From Enterococcus viikkiensis (lineage in GTDB: Bacteria > Bacillota > Bacilli > Lactobacillales > Enterococcaceae): a stretch of 64,000 nucleotides of DNA. A model generated the notes under the pieces. It was not told the DNA's origin, did no database searches, and was given only the letters and a program-made list of their open reading frames with translations. Below, one piece after another: positions 53,746-63,896 of the stretch. The first letter of the stretch is position 1, and each line of letters starts with the position of its first letter. The position numbers and the translations under genes are program-made. Location: positions 143,119 to 207,118 of the forward strand of contig NZ_BJDW01000003.1 in NCBI RefSeq assembly GCF_005405345.1, read 5' to 3'.

Positions 53746-54846
53746 ATGGCCTTAACAGCCGGAATCGTAGGTTTGCCAAACGTTGGTAAATCTACCTTAT
53801 TTAATGCAATCACAAAAGCCGGGGCAGAAGCTGCCAACTATCCTTTCGCGACGATCGACCCAAACGTCGGAATGGTGGAAGTGCCTGATTGGCGTTTAGA
53901 ACGCCTAACGGAATTGGTTCATCCGAAGAAAACTGTTCCAACGACCTTTGAATTTACCGATATTGCCGGAATCGTCAAAGGTGCTAGTAAAGGAGAAGGC
54001 TTAGGAAACCAATTTTTAAGCCACATTCGCCAAGTAGATGCGATTTGTCATGTCGTTCGTTGTTTTGATAATGAAAATATTACTCATGTGGAAGGCCGCG
54101 TGGATCCGTTAGAAGATATCGAAACAATCAATCTAGAGTTGGTTTTAGCTGATTTGGATTCTGTTAATAAACGCTACCCGCGGGTTGCAAAAGTAGCTAA
54201 AACGAAAGAAAAAAATGCAGTAGCAGAATTGGCCGTCTTAGACAAACTGGTTCCAGTCTTAGAAGAAGGACAATCGGCTCGTACGATTGAATTTACTGAA
54301 GAGGAACAAAAAATCGTTAAAGGCTTGTTCTTGTTGACGAGTAAGCCCGTACTTTATGTCGCCAACGTTGATGAAGATACCGTTGCTGATCCAGACGACA
54401 ACGCCTATGTGCAAACTGTCCGTAATTTTGCGGCTAGTGAGCACTCAGAAGTGATTGTGGTTTGTGCGGAAGCGGAAGAAGAAATCGCGGAATTGGAAGA
54501 TGAAGACAAAGCAGAATTCTTAGAAGCGATGGGAATTGAAGAATCTGGTTTGGATCAATTAATCCGGACAGCCTATGACTTGTTAGGCTTAGCGACTTAT
54601 TTTACTGCAGGTGAACAAGAAGTTCGTGCATGGACCTTCCGTAAAGGCATGAAGGCTCCTCAAGCAGCCGGCATTATTCATACCGACTTCGAGCGAGGCT
54701 TCATTCGAGCTGAAACGGTATCTTTTGAAGATTTAGATCAATATGGCAGTATGCACGCGGCTAAAGAAGCTGGACGTGTCAGACTGGAAGGAAAAGATTA
54801 TGTTGTGCAAGACGGCGATGTAATGTTGTTCCGTTTTAACGTCTAG
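53746..54846 (+). CDS. ychF: Ribosome-associated ATPase YchF/OLA1
   Basis: A 366-residue Obg-family protein that prefers ATP to GTP. G1 is GLPNVGKSTLFNAITKAGAE (8-27), G3 FTDIAGIVKGAS (about 67-78); the usual G4 NKxD is replaced by NVDE, the family's ATP-specificity change. The central coiled coil and C-terminal TGS domain (TYFTAGEQEVRAWTFRKG) follow. It associates with ribosomes and stress responses. DUF1129 follows 12 bases later. Confidence 0.96.
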   Translation: MALTAGIVGLPNVGKSTLFNAITKAGAEAANYPFATIDPNVGMVEVPDWRLERLTELVHPKKTVPTTFEFTDIAGIVKGASKGEGLGNQFLSHIRQVDAICHVVRCFDNENITHVEGRVDPLEDIETINLELVLADLDSVNKRYPRVAKVAKTKEKNAVAELAVLDKLVPVLEEGQSARTIEFTEEEQKIVKGLFLLTSKPVLYVANVDEDTVADPDDNAYVQTVRNFAASEHSEVIVVCAEAEEEIAELEDEDKAEFLEAMGIEESGLDQLIRTAYDLLGLATYFTAGEQEVRAWTFRKGMKAPQAAGIIHTDFERGFIRAETVSFEDLDQYGSMHAAKEAGRVRLEGKDYVVQDGDVMLFRFNV

Positions 54847-54858
54847 GAGGAAAGAACA

Positions 54859-55569
54859 ATGGAGTTAGAAGAGTTGCGAACTTTGAATGCAGAAAACAGT
54901 GAACTTGAGACGAAGTTGACTAAGCGGAACGAACAGTATATTTTTGACTTAAAGAAGGCTTTGAAAGCGGCGAATTTAACCGATGAACAAACGATCATCG
55001 CGCTAAATGAGATGTTGCCGACACTAGTTGAAGAACAAAAAACTGGGAAAACCGCCCGTCAATTATTCGGAACCGTCTCAGAACGTTTGGAAGCCATCGT
55101 CAATAAGCCTGTTGAACAAAAAAAATCGACCGTTGCTTCGTTGATGTGGCTAGACAATTTCTTATTATTATTTGGTTTGTTAGGGATTTTGTCCGGTATC
55201 ATGGGATTGTTTGTTCCACGTGGAACACAAGCCCAATCCACGAGTTATGGATTGACCGCATTAGTCGTTGCTTCGGCAGTCGGCGGCTTGATCTTTTATA
55301 TGATGTATCTGTTTATTTATCAGTATGAGCAACCAGGAGCAGATAAATCGAAAAAACCAAAGACTTGGAAGACGATTTTAATGTTAGGATCTGTAACACT
55401 CGTGTGGTTCTTAGTCTTTAATGGCGCAGCGCTATTGCCAGCGTCCTTAAATCCGATTTTAGATCCCGTGGTCTTGATCGCATTAGCGGCGATCGGTTTA
55501 GCACTACGTTTCTATTTGAAAAAACGTTTTGGCATTATCAGCAGTTTGGCTTCAGCGCCACGACGTTAA
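54859..55569 (+). CDS. DUF1129 membrane protein
   Basis: A 236-residue protein with a soluble N-terminal helical part (about 1-90, rich in Glu/Lys) and four membrane segments (about 98-118, 130-150, 172-192, 198-218). It matches the DUF1129 family found beside ychF in lactic acid bacteria. Function unknown. A parS-like palindrome lies within its coding sequence at 55212-55227 (codons for FVPRGTQ). Confidence 0.87.
   Translation: MELEELRTLNAENSELETKLTKRNEQYIFDLKKALKAANLTDEQTIIALNEMLPTLVEEQKTGKTARQLFGTVSERLEAIVNKPVEQKKSTVASLMWLDNFLLLFGLLGILSGIMGLFVPRGTQAQSTSYGLTALVVASAVGGLIFYMMYLFIYQYEQPGADKSKKPKTWKTILMLGSVTLVWFLVFNGAALLPASLNPILDPVVLIALAAIGLALRFYLKKRFGIISSLASAPRR
55212..55227. other. parS-like perfect palindrome inside the DUF1129 gene
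   Basis: TGTTCCACGTGGAACA: a fully symmetric variant of parS (consensus TGTTNCACGTGAAACA), one base from that consensus, in coding sequence 1.7 kb from parB. Confidence 0.78.
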
Positions 55570-55620
55570 AAAAATAAGGACTTTGCTTCTTTTTAGAAGC
55601 AAAGTCCTTATTTTTTTTTA
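55568..55620. terminator. Bidirectional terminator between DUF1129 and DUF4811 genes
   Basis: An 18-bp perfect stem (55573-55590 with 55595-55612; arms AATAAGGACTTTGCTTCT) with a TTTT loop, A residues to the left and T residues to the right. Confidence 0.93.
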
Positions 55621-56325
55621 TTTAGTTACTTCTGCAATAATCTTTGCCATCGCTTGTTGTTGATATTCTGCGGTGGCCTGTTGGATTATTTTTTGGCGAG
55701 CGGCTTGGTCCATTGTTGGATTTTTCATCATGGCGGCTTTCACTTTCTCTTGAACGAAAGCTTTACCAGCCGTTTGCATAGAATCTTTGTTTTCTTGAAC
55801 TAGTTTTGCTAATTTTTTGGCCTGATCCGTACTTAAAACTAACCAGTCCTCTTTGACATTAAAGGTATTTTTTTCTTTGATTAATTGATGATTTTTACTA
55901 GAAAGGCCGAACCACAACTTAGCGGTGTCATTTTTATAAACCCAATAGGTTTTGGCTGTTTGTAGTTGTGCGTTGGCTTGATTTTTTTTCACTACATTCG
56001 TAACATGATCCGTTCCCGTTGGTTTTGGCTTTTTCTGAGACTCATTGGTTTTATATAGATAAACTTTTTCAGTTCCGTTACCAAGTGGTTGATAAAGCAA
56101 CAGATTCATATTTTTGTTATTCACACTAGACGTTAAGGTTTGAGTTGTTGTTTCAGTGACTTTCTTCATTCCATAGTGATAATGGTCGTTGGCGGTAACG
56201 AATCCTAGGCTGACTAGGAAGATTGCAGCAAAGATCACAGATAAAATAGTCTGCCACGCTTTTTTAGCAAAAATATTAGTTAAGGCAAAAGCCAAGACGC
56301 TGATAATTGTTATAGCAAAAATCAT
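55618..56325 (-). CDS. DUF4811 membrane-anchored protein
   Basis: A 235-residue protein with two N-terminal hydrophobic segments (about 2-20 and 24-45) and a Lys/Gln-rich extracytoplasmic domain. It corresponds to DUF4811 proteins, which are encoded immediately downstream of drug-efflux MFS genes in lactic acid bacteria; its ATG overlaps the MFS stop by four bases, implying coupled synthesis. The role is unknown; it may be an accessory of the transporter. Confidence 0.82.
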   Translation of the reverse strand: MIFAITIISVLAFALTNIFAKKAWQTILSVIFAAIFLVSLGFVTANDHYHYGMKKVTETTTQTLTSSVNNKNMNLLLYQPLGNGTEKVYLYKTNESQKKPKPTGTDHVTNVVKKNQANAQLQTAKTYWVYKNDTAKLWFGLSSKNHQLIKEKNTFNVKEDWLVLSTDQAKKLAKLVQENKDSMQTAGKAFVQEKVKAAMMKNPTMDQAARQKIIQQATAEYQQQAMAKIIAEVTK

Positions 56326-57788
56326 TTTGCAACGCCTCCTTCAACTTTTTTATTCGCTTTTAGGAAGAAGGTGATGGCGAAACCGACAACCCCAAAGATC
56401 ACTGCTACAAAGAAAGCAGCGTGATAACCAGATAAGGTTGCGTTGATTGCTTGGTTCTTATAAGTCAAAGGCAATGTTTTCAGTAAGTCCGCTTTAGGTA
56501 AATTATCTTTGGTTACATTCGTTAGTACACTGATTAAAATAGCTGTTCCGATTGAACTAGCAACTTGGCGGAAAGTATTGTTTACGGCGGTACCGTGACT
56601 GATTAGATTCATTGGTAAGGCGTTCATACCTGAAGTTGTGACGGGCATCATAACCATTGAGATACCAAACATCCGCATTGCATATAAAATGACGATCATA
56701 GCAATCGGTGTTTCTTTTGTTAGAAAAGCAAATGGTAAAGTTGCCGCTGTTAGAATCAACATCCCACTGATAGCCAATCGTTTCGCACCGTGTTTATCAA
56801 AAATTGCTCCAGTAATCGGCATCATCGCCCCCATAATGACAGCCCCTGGCAAAAGCATCAAACCAGAATGAAAGGCCGATTCTCCACGAATATTTTGGAT
56901 ATATAATGGAAGAACCATTTCAGCACCGACCATCGCCATATTGACAACTCCGCTTAGGATTGCGGCAATGGTAAAAATTGGTGATTTGAAGACGCGCAGT
57001 TCTAGGAAAGGATGTTCTAAATGTAATTGGCGCCATACGAAAAGTCCGATGACGATAACACCGACAACTAAGAAGCTAATCACTTTCAAGCTGCCCCAAC
57101 CGTCGTTGCCGACAGAAGAGAATCCGTATAATAAGCTACCGAAGCCAACTGTTGACAGCAATGCTGAGAATACATCAATGCTGGGATTGGATAATTGGAT
57201 AACGCTCTTCATTAAAAAGATGGCTAAAACTAAAACTAAAACAACAATTGGAATGACCATACCGAAAAGATCACGCCACGTGTAATGATCAATGATCCAG
57301 CCAGAAAGGGTAGGGCCTAATGCTGGTGCAAGTCCAATAACAATTCCGGCCATTCCCATGGCTGAGCCACGTTTTTCTGGCGGGAAGATGGATAGCATAA
57401 TGTTTTGCAGTAATGGCATAGAAATACCGACACCGGCTGCTTGGACTAAACGTCCGATTAATAAGGTAGAAAAGTTTGGTGCGACAAAACAAGTAATCGT
57501 ACCAATCAAAAAGATAGTCATAGCTGTTAAGTATAATCTTTTTGAGCTAAATTTGTTGATTAGCCATGCGCTGATTGGGATCATAATCCCATTTACTAGC
57601 AGAAAGCCAGTTGTTAGCCACTGAACACTGGAAGCTGATATGTCAAAAGCTTTCATCAGTGCTGGAAAAGCTGTTGTTAATAATGTTTGATTTAACACCG
57701 TACAGAATGTTCCAATTAATAGTACAACGACTAGTAAAGAACGATTGTAGGGTTTCCCATAAATATCGACCGTTTGATTATTACTCAC
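56322..57788 (-). CDS. DHA2-family multidrug efflux MFS transporter
   Basis: A 488-residue, 14-helix drug:H+ antiporter of the EmrB/QacA/LmrB type. Motif A/C landmarks are WLTTGFLLVNGIMIPISAWLINKF and LVQAAGVGISMPLLQNIMLS; GIVIGLAPALGPTLSGWIID is the antiporter motif C. It exports hydrophobic drugs or cations. It is divergent from a MerR gene with shared operator region and is followed by DUF4811. Confidence 0.88.
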   Translation of the reverse strand: MSNNQTVDIYGKPYNRSLLVVVLLIGTFCTVLNQTLLTTAFPALMKAFDISASSVQWLTTGFLLVNGIMIPISAWLINKFSSKRLYLTAMTIFLIGTITCFVAPNFSTLLIGRLVQAAGVGISMPLLQNIMLSIFPPEKRGSAMGMAGIVIGLAPALGPTLSGWIIDHYTWRDLFGMVIPIVVLVLVLAIFLMKSVIQLSNPSIDVFSALLSTVGFGSLLYGFSSVGNDGWGSLKVISFLVVGVIVIGLFVWRQLHLEHPFLELRVFKSPIFTIAAILSGVVNMAMVGAEMVLPLYIQNIRGESAFHSGLMLLPGAVIMGAMMPITGAIFDKHGAKRLAISGMLILTAATLPFAFLTKETPIAMIVILYAMRMFGISMVMMPVTTSGMNALPMNLISHGTAVNNTFRQVASSIGTAILISVLTNVTKDNLPKADLLKTLPLTYKNQAINATLSGYHAAFFVAVIFGVVGFAITFFLKANKKVEGGVAK

Positions 57789-57844
57789 GATCTAACGCCT
57801 TCTCTCTTTTGGAAATTTTCAGAAATAATGAATGTTCGATTGTT

Positions 57845-57873
57845 ACTGTACTGCTGTTTTATTTTTTTGTCAA
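57845..57873 (-). promoter_or_regulatory. Predicted efflux-operon promoter
   Basis: Minus strand TTGACA (57868-57873), 17-bp spacer, TACAGT (57845-57850). Confidence 0.65.
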
Positions 57874-57878
57874 CTTAC

Positions 57879-57906
57879 TTGACACAATTGTCAATGAAAG
57901 TATAAT
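57879..57906 (+). promoter_or_regulatory. Predicted merR-type promoter with overlapping operator
   Basis: TTGACA (57879-57884), 16-bp spacer, TATAAT (57901-57906). The -35 forms half of the palindrome TTGACA-caat-TGTCAA (57879-57894), and a further TGTCAA half-site at 57868 is the -35 of the opposing promoter. Confidence 0.7.
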
Positions 57907-57931
57907 CATAAGGTGAAGAGAGGGATGCGTT

Positions 57932-58411
57932 GTGAAGAATAATACGGTCAAGCAGCTCCTAGAAAGTGACGACTTATTAGTAGGAATCAGTGAATTAAGT
58001 AAAGTAACGGGCGTTTCACCAAGGCAAATTCGTTATTGGGAACAAAAAGGCTACATTCATTCGGCCGGGGAAAAAAGTGGCAATCGTCAGTTTAAATTAC
58101 CGATGGTTATCAAGGTGGAAATAATTAAACACTTTTTAGATGAAGGGTATACGTTAACTGTAGCAGTTGAAAAGGCAAAGGAACGACAAGAAAATGTTCA
58201 TCATGCGAAGTTGTTACTGCGGGATACCTTCAAAGGGATTCAAAATATTGGCAATCGTTACACCGTAATACAATTAGATGATTTTGTGAATCAAGCAGGT
58301 TTTTATTTAATCCGTGACAATCAAACCAATCAATCGACTTATCAGATGATTGAAGAAGCAGAAATTACCGAGGATTTACTTGAAAAATGGTTTGAGTCGA
58401 AAGAAAAATAA
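57932..58411 (+). CDS. MerR-family transcriptional regulator
   Basis: A 159-residue regulator with the MerR winged HTH near residues 17-80 (VGISELSKVTGVSPRQIRYWEQKGYIHSA, the R-Y-W-E-x-K-G core) and a divergent, probably helical effector/dimer part. The start is GTG. It is divergent from the efflux operon with overlapping promoters, so control of that operon and of itself is likely. The inducing drug is unknown. Confidence 0.85.
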   Translation: MKNNTVKQLLESDDLLVGISELSKVTGVSPRQIRYWEQKGYIHSAGEKSGNRQFKLPMVIKVEIIKHFLDEGYTLTVAVEKAKERQENVHHAKLLLRDTFKGIQNIGNRYTVIQLDDFVNQAGFYLIRDNQTNQSTYQMIEEAEITEDLLEKWFESKEK

Positions 58412-58500
58412 AGGTTAGATGAGTATTTCAAGTTAAGATATTGACTTGGCTCTATCATTCTGTTAGTTTCATTATTAAAAATAATTCTGGGGAGTGGTAA

Positions 58501-59990
<1,490 letters not shown>

Positions 59991-59991
<1 letters not shown>

Positions 59992-60027
59992 AAAAAGCGA
60001 CCTCGGAAATTTTCCGAGGTCTTTTTT
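59991..60027. terminator. Terminator between guaB and serS
   Basis: GACCTCGGAAA/TTTCCGAGGTC, an 11-bp stem (59999-60009 with 60011-60021), A residues to the left and T residues to the right, so it can serve both convergent genes. Confidence 0.9.
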
Positions 60028-60036
60028 TGAGTGGAA

Positions 60037-61317
60037 CTATTTTTCTTTTTTGATAACTTTTACATTCCCCATATAAGGTACTAATACTTCTGGAATGGTA
60101 ACAGATCCGTCTTCGTTTTGATAGTTTTCTAAAATAGCGGTAACTGTTCGGCCAACGGCTAAACCAGAGCCATTCAGCGTATGAGCATATTGAATTTTGC
60201 CTTCTTCATCACGGTAGCGAATCATGGCACGACGAGCTTGGAAGTCTTCACAGTTTGAACAAGAGCTGATCTCACGGTACGTATCTTGTGCAGGGACCCA
60301 AACTTCTAAATCATAGGTTTTCGCTGCTGAGAAGCCCATATCACCGGTACTCAAGGTAATTACGCGATAAGGTAAGTTAAGCTTTTGTAAAAGCACTTCT
60401 GCATTTTGCGTCATTTTTTCTAATTCATCGTAAGAAGATTCTTTATCGCTGAATTTTACCATTTCCACTTTATGGAACTGATGTAAACGAATCAAACCGC
60501 GAGTATCACGCCCCGCACTGCCTGCTTCAGAACGGAAAGAAGGAGATAACGCAGTGAAATAAATCGGCAAGTCTTTGCCATCTAAGATTTCATCGGCATA
60601 ATAGTTAGTCAAAGGAACTTCTGCAGTTGGGATCAACGTCAAATCACGATCTTCAACTTGGAAGACGTCTTCTTTGAATTTTGGAAATTGTCCAGTCCCA
60701 AACATTGATTTGCTGTTTACCAAGTAAGGGGTAATCATTTCCGTATAGCCTTGTTCGTAAACATGCTCATCCAACATAAAGTTGTAAACAGCCCGCTCCA
60801 AACGTGCACCTAAGCCCTTGTAGTAAACAAAGCGGCTACCAGAAACTTTTGCTCCACGTTCAAAATCTAAGATATCCAGATTTTCAGCAACTTCCCAGTG
60901 AGGTTTTGGTTCAAACGCGAATTGGCGAGGCGTGCTCCAACGACGCATTTCAACATTGTCGTCTTCATCTTCACCGATTGGTACAGAATCATGAGGAAGA
61001 TTTGGTAAGGTCGTCGTGATTTCAGTTAATTGGGCATCGATCTCAGCGACTTGTGTATCGAAGTCTTTGATTTTTACGCCGACTTCCTTCATTTCAGCGA
61101 TTTTGTCAGTAGCATCGTTTTTTTCGCGTTTTAGTTTGGCGATTTCACCAGAGACATCATTCCGGTATTTTTTTAGCTCCTCTGTTTTAACCAATAATTG
61201 GCGGCGTTGTTCGTCTAGGTCTAAGAAACGTTTTAAGACTTCTTCTTTCACACCACGAGTGGCTAATTTTTCGCTTACTTCGGCAAAATTGTTACGAATC
61301 ATTTTTACGTCTAGCAT
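60037..61317 (-). CDS. serS: Seryl-tRNA synthetase
   Basis: A 426-residue class II synthetase. The N-terminal coiled-coil arm (about 30-105) that grips tRNA-Ser precedes the catalytic core with motif 2 ([30 protein letters not shown]) and motif 3 ([19 protein letters not shown]). GGAGG precedes the ATG at 61317. It is transcribed from a promoter at 61577-61605 through a T-box leader, so uncharged tRNA-Ser should induce it. The longer reading frame upstream (to 61398) overlaps the leader and is not used. Confidence 0.96.
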   Translation of the reverse strand: MLDVKMIRNNFAEVSEKLATRGVKEEVLKRFLDLDEQRRQLLVKTEELKKYRNDVSGEIAKLKREKNDATDKIAEMKEVGVKIKDFDTQVAEIDAQLTEITTTLPNLPHDSVPIGEDEDDNVEMRRWSTPRQFAFEPKPHWEVAENLDILDFERGAKVSGSRFVYYKGLGARLERAVYNFMLDEHVYEQGYTEMITPYLVNSKSMFGTGQFPKFKEDVFQVEDRDLTLIPTAEVPLTNYYADEILDGKDLPIYFTALSPSFRSEAGSAGRDTRGLIRLHQFHKVEMVKFSDKESSYDELEKMTQNAEVLLQKLNLPYRVITLSTGDMGFSAAKTYDLEVWVPAQDTYREISSCSNCEDFQARRAMIRYRDEEGKIQYAHTLNGSGLAVGRTVTAILENYQNEDGSVTIPEVLVPYMGNVKVIKKEK

Positions 61318-61572
61318 TGTTTTTCCTCCTTTAAAATAAAAAAACACCGTCTCATCCCATTGACAGGGACGAAACGGTGTATAATTTCGCGGTACCACCC
61401 AAATTCAGCAAATGCTGCACTTGAACGACGAGTATCGGCGTCACCCGGTTTCTCTTTCGAAAAACGCAGATCGTGAAACTGGATTTCCCTAAGTCGTTCT
61501 GTTGATTTTCACCAGCCATCAACTCTCTAAAAAAACAAACTCAAGTACTTGGTTTCCTGCATCTCTTATTGA
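61318..61572 (-). ncRNA. T-box riboswitch (serS leader)
   Basis: A leader of about 250 nt with the hallmark T-box sequence GGGTGGTACCGCG (minus strand, 61388-61400), followed by a terminator stem ACACCGT/ACGGTGT (61344-61380) and T residues. An upstream region with several stems (stem I, 61450-61565) contains the specifier loop, but I could not identify the serine codon with certainty. It controls serS by sensing tRNA-Ser charging. Confidence 0.92.
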
Positions 61573-61576
61573 GACC

Positions 61577-61605
61577 AGTATAAGCAATCGAAAAATTAAA
61601 GTCAA
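61577..61605 (-). promoter_or_regulatory. Promoter of the serS T-box transcript
   Basis: TTGACT (minus strand, 61600-61605), 17-bp spacer, TATACT (61577-61582). The -35 overlaps the stop of the kinase gene. Confidence 0.8.
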
Positions 61606-62783
61606 TGATTATCTGAAAGGACCTTCACTTGATTTTTGTGCAACGGTAAATGAATGATAAAAGAAGTCCAATCGTCATTTGATTGAGCATAAATATAGCC
61701 ACCGTGTAGATTTACGATATTTTGGGTAATGGCTAAGCCTAGGCCAGTTCCGCTGATTTCTTGCGAGCGGGATTCATCCACGCGATAAAAGCGGTCAAAT
61801 AATTGATCCAAGGCCTCTCTAGGAATTGGTTGGCCATTGTTTTGAACCGTAATGACGGCTTCGTTTTTGGCCTTTTCAATCTTAATGATGATTTTGTCTG
61901 CATGGGTTCCGTATTTTAAACCATTGGTGATTAAGTTATTAAAAACCCGGACAAGTTTTTCGGTATCGCCATCCATGACTAACTGACTTTCTGTTGTATC
62001 CACTAGAATTTGAATCTCTTTTTTCTTAGCTTCGAGTTCGAAATCAGCTGCCAATTGTTCTAATAGCTGGACCATATCGAAGGAGACATTATTAACCGGT
62101 ACAGAGGGCTGGCGTACTTTGGAATACTCAAACAAATCTTCGACTAAGGACTTCATTTGTTTGGCTTTTTTGTAGGCGATGCTAGTGTATTTAAGGATTT
62201 CATCCGTATTCTGGTATTGCCGATCTTCGATTAAGCCCAAGTAACCAATGATAGAAGTCAAAGGGGTGCGAATATCATGACTGACATTTGTAATCAACTC
62301 GTCTTTAGATTTTTCAATCGCCCGTTCATCCTCAATGGCCGCTACCGTGCTGTCAACTAATCCATTGATACTGTCAACGACTTTGCTGAGGTCCCCCCGT
62401 AGTTCGAAAGGGATGCGATAATCATAATTCCCATTAGCGATGTAATGCAGCTCATTAATAATATGACGCAGCTGCATTTGCCGATAACGACGAATCAAAC
62501 GCCAAAAAACAATCAAAATATCAATGATCCCGAAAAAAGGAATGACAAAGTTTCGTCCGCTCCAAAAAATATCACTGTCTAAACTATTAGCAAAAATATT
62601 TTTGGAGCGATAGATTGCATCGGACAAATCAGGTGAGTTGTTTAACATCTGAGTGAATAGAACCATTATTGCCACATTTAATAGAAGCAATAGAATAACG
62701 GTGACGATTCCCTCAGCAATTAATTCGCTGACTTCCTTCGATGTAAGGGTGATCCTTTTTTTCTTTTCTACATTATTTTGCAT
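61602..62783 (-). CDS. croS: Sensor histidine kinase, CroS-like
   Basis: A 393-residue kinase. Two membrane helices (about 28-50 and 82-100) flank an extracytoplasmic loop; HAMP-like segment (about 105-160), then DHp with His in NVSHDIRTPLTSIIGYL (about 176-192) and ATPase domain with N box NLITNGLKYG and GLGLAIT. It starts at an ATG that overlaps the regulator stop by 11 bases. In Enterococcus faecalis, croRS lies next to serS and governs intrinsic cephalosporin tolerance; the name is based on this position and on the regulator sequence. Confidence 0.8.
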   Translation of the reverse strand: MQNNVEKKKRITLTSKEVSELIAEGIVTVILLLLLNVAIMVLFTQMLNNSPDLSDAIYRSKNIFANSLDSDIFWSGRNFVIPFFGIIDILIVFWRLIRRYRQMQLRHIINELHYIANGNYDYRIPFELRGDLSKVVDSINGLVDSTVAAIEDERAIEKSKDELITNVSHDIRTPLTSIIGYLGLIEDRQYQNTDEILKYTSIAYKKAKQMKSLVEDLFEYSKVRQPSVPVNNVSFDMVQLLEQLAADFELEAKKKEIQILVDTTESQLVMDGDTEKLVRVFNNLITNGLKYGTHADKIIIKIEKAKNEAVITVQNNGQPIPREALDQLFDRFYRVDESRSQEISGTGLGLAITQNIVNLHGGYIYAQSNDDWTSFIIHLPLHKNQVKVLSDNH

Positions 62784-63462
62784 CAATCTTATAACCCACA
62801 CCCCAAACGGTTTGGATCACTTTTTCGCCATCAGTCGCTTCCTCGATCTTATCACGTAGGTGACTGACATGAACCATGACCGTTTTCGCTGAGACGATAC
62901 TTTCTTGTTTCCACACGCGTTCGAAGATCTCGTCCGCTGAAAAAACACGATTTGGATGACTTGCCAGTAAATACAGAATTCCGAATTCTAACGCAGTCAA
63001 TTGAATTTCTTTTCCGTCCACGGTTTTTACTTCGTGAGAGTCTTTGTTAATGATCAACGACTGGATTTCTAAAATGTCTGGTTGATCTTCGGCGACATGC
63101 ATCTGTGTTCGGCGCAATAAAGATTTTACCCGTGCCATGACTTCCAAGGGATTAAAGGGTTTTGTCACGTAGTCATCTGCTCCGGCAACTAAACCTTTGA
63201 TTTTATCCATATCGGTTGTTTTAGCCGTTAACATGATGATGGGGATTTGAGATTCCTTACGTAACTCTTTGACCACCTGCATACCATCCATGACTGGCAT
63301 CATGATATCTAATAGAAGTAAATCAATATCGTTCGTTGTCCGTAGCTTGCTTAACGCTTCCTTCCCATCATAAGCTTTAACGACTTCATATCCTTCGTTA
63401 TGCAAATAAATGCTTAGTAATTCTACAATTTCTTTATCATCATCAGCAACTAGTACTTTCAT
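62773..63462 (-). CDS. croR: Response regulator, CroR-like (OmpR family)
   Basis: A 229-residue OmpR/PhoB regulator. The receiver has acidic DDD (8-10), phospho-acceptor Asp near 53 (LLLLDIMMP), and Lys near 103 (YVTKPFNPLE). The winged-helix domain occupies about 130-228 (LTALEFGILYLLASHP, SAKTVMVHVSHLRDKIE). GGAGG precedes ATG 63462, preferred over an earlier in-frame codon at 63504. Its N-terminus MKVLVADDDKEIVELLSIYL closely resembles CroR of E. faecalis; VanR is a more distant alternative. Confidence 0.82.
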   Translation of the reverse strand: MKVLVADDDKEIVELLSIYLHNEGYEVVKAYDGKEALSKLRTTNDIDLLLLDIMMPVMDGMQVVKELRKESQIPIIMLTAKTTDMDKIKGLVAGADDYVTKPFNPLEVMARVKSLLRRTQMHVAEDQPDILEIQSLIINKDSHEVKTVDGKEIQLTALEFGILYLLASHPNRVFSADEIFERVWKQESIVSAKTVMVHVSHLRDKIEEATDGEKVIQTVWGVGYKIDAK

Positions 63463-63695
63463 TAAATGATTCCTCCGTCCATTTGTATATCCTTGCCTCT
63501 CCATTTTACCAAAGAAATGATAGGAAGGCGAAAGGCAGACCCGGGAGTTAAGAAAAAATGAAAAATAAAATAGCGAAAGTTAAATTGAAATTCGGCTGCT
63601 TATTCGGTTACAAAATCTGAAAAAACGAACGAAAATAAGTTATCTATATTTATTCATCGTGTTTAAAAAAAGTGGATAAAATTCTCTTTTTTTTG

Positions 63696-63724
63696 TTGAC
63701 CAAATCCATTAAAACTGCTATATT
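63696..63724 (+). promoter_or_regulatory. rRNA operon promoter 1 (upstream)
   Basis: TTGACC (63696-63701), 17-bp spacer, TATATT (63719-63724). The preceding 63505-63690 region contains no gene. Confidence 0.65.
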
Positions 63725-63775
63725 ATTTTATGTTCTGAAACAGCGAAAAACATTTTGGAACACCTAAAATAATTG

Positions 63776-63804
63776 TTGACAGATAGCTGTCTATCAGTTA
63801 TTCT
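63776..63804 (+). promoter_or_regulatory. rRNA operon promoter 2, with palindrome in the spacer
   Basis: TTGACA (63776-63781), 17-bp spacer, TATTCT (63799-63804). TGACAGATAGCTGTCTATCA (63777-63796) is a 20-bp palindrome with two mismatches covering the -35 and spacer. Confidence 0.65.
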
Positions 63805-63862
63805 AACAAAGTCGCATAAAGCGATGACGACAACTTCTTCAAAAATTAATTGAAAAAAGTTG

Positions 63863-63891
63863 TTGACATTCACTCAGTAACCTGTTATGAT
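63863..63891 (+). promoter_or_regulatory. rRNA operon promoter 3 (main)
   Basis: Perfect TTGACA (63863-63868), 17-bp spacer, TATGAT (63886-63891); the strongest of the three. Confidence 0.85.
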
Positions 63892-63896
63892 ATAAA

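Noticed and set aside
61318..61398. N-terminal extension of SerS
   Set aside because: It runs through the T-box terminator stem; the RBS is for the ATG at 61317.
61602..63462. VanR/VanS glycopeptide-resistance pair
   Set aside because: The regulator and kinase resemble CroRS more closely, sit beside serS, and no vanH/A/X-type ligase genes are present.
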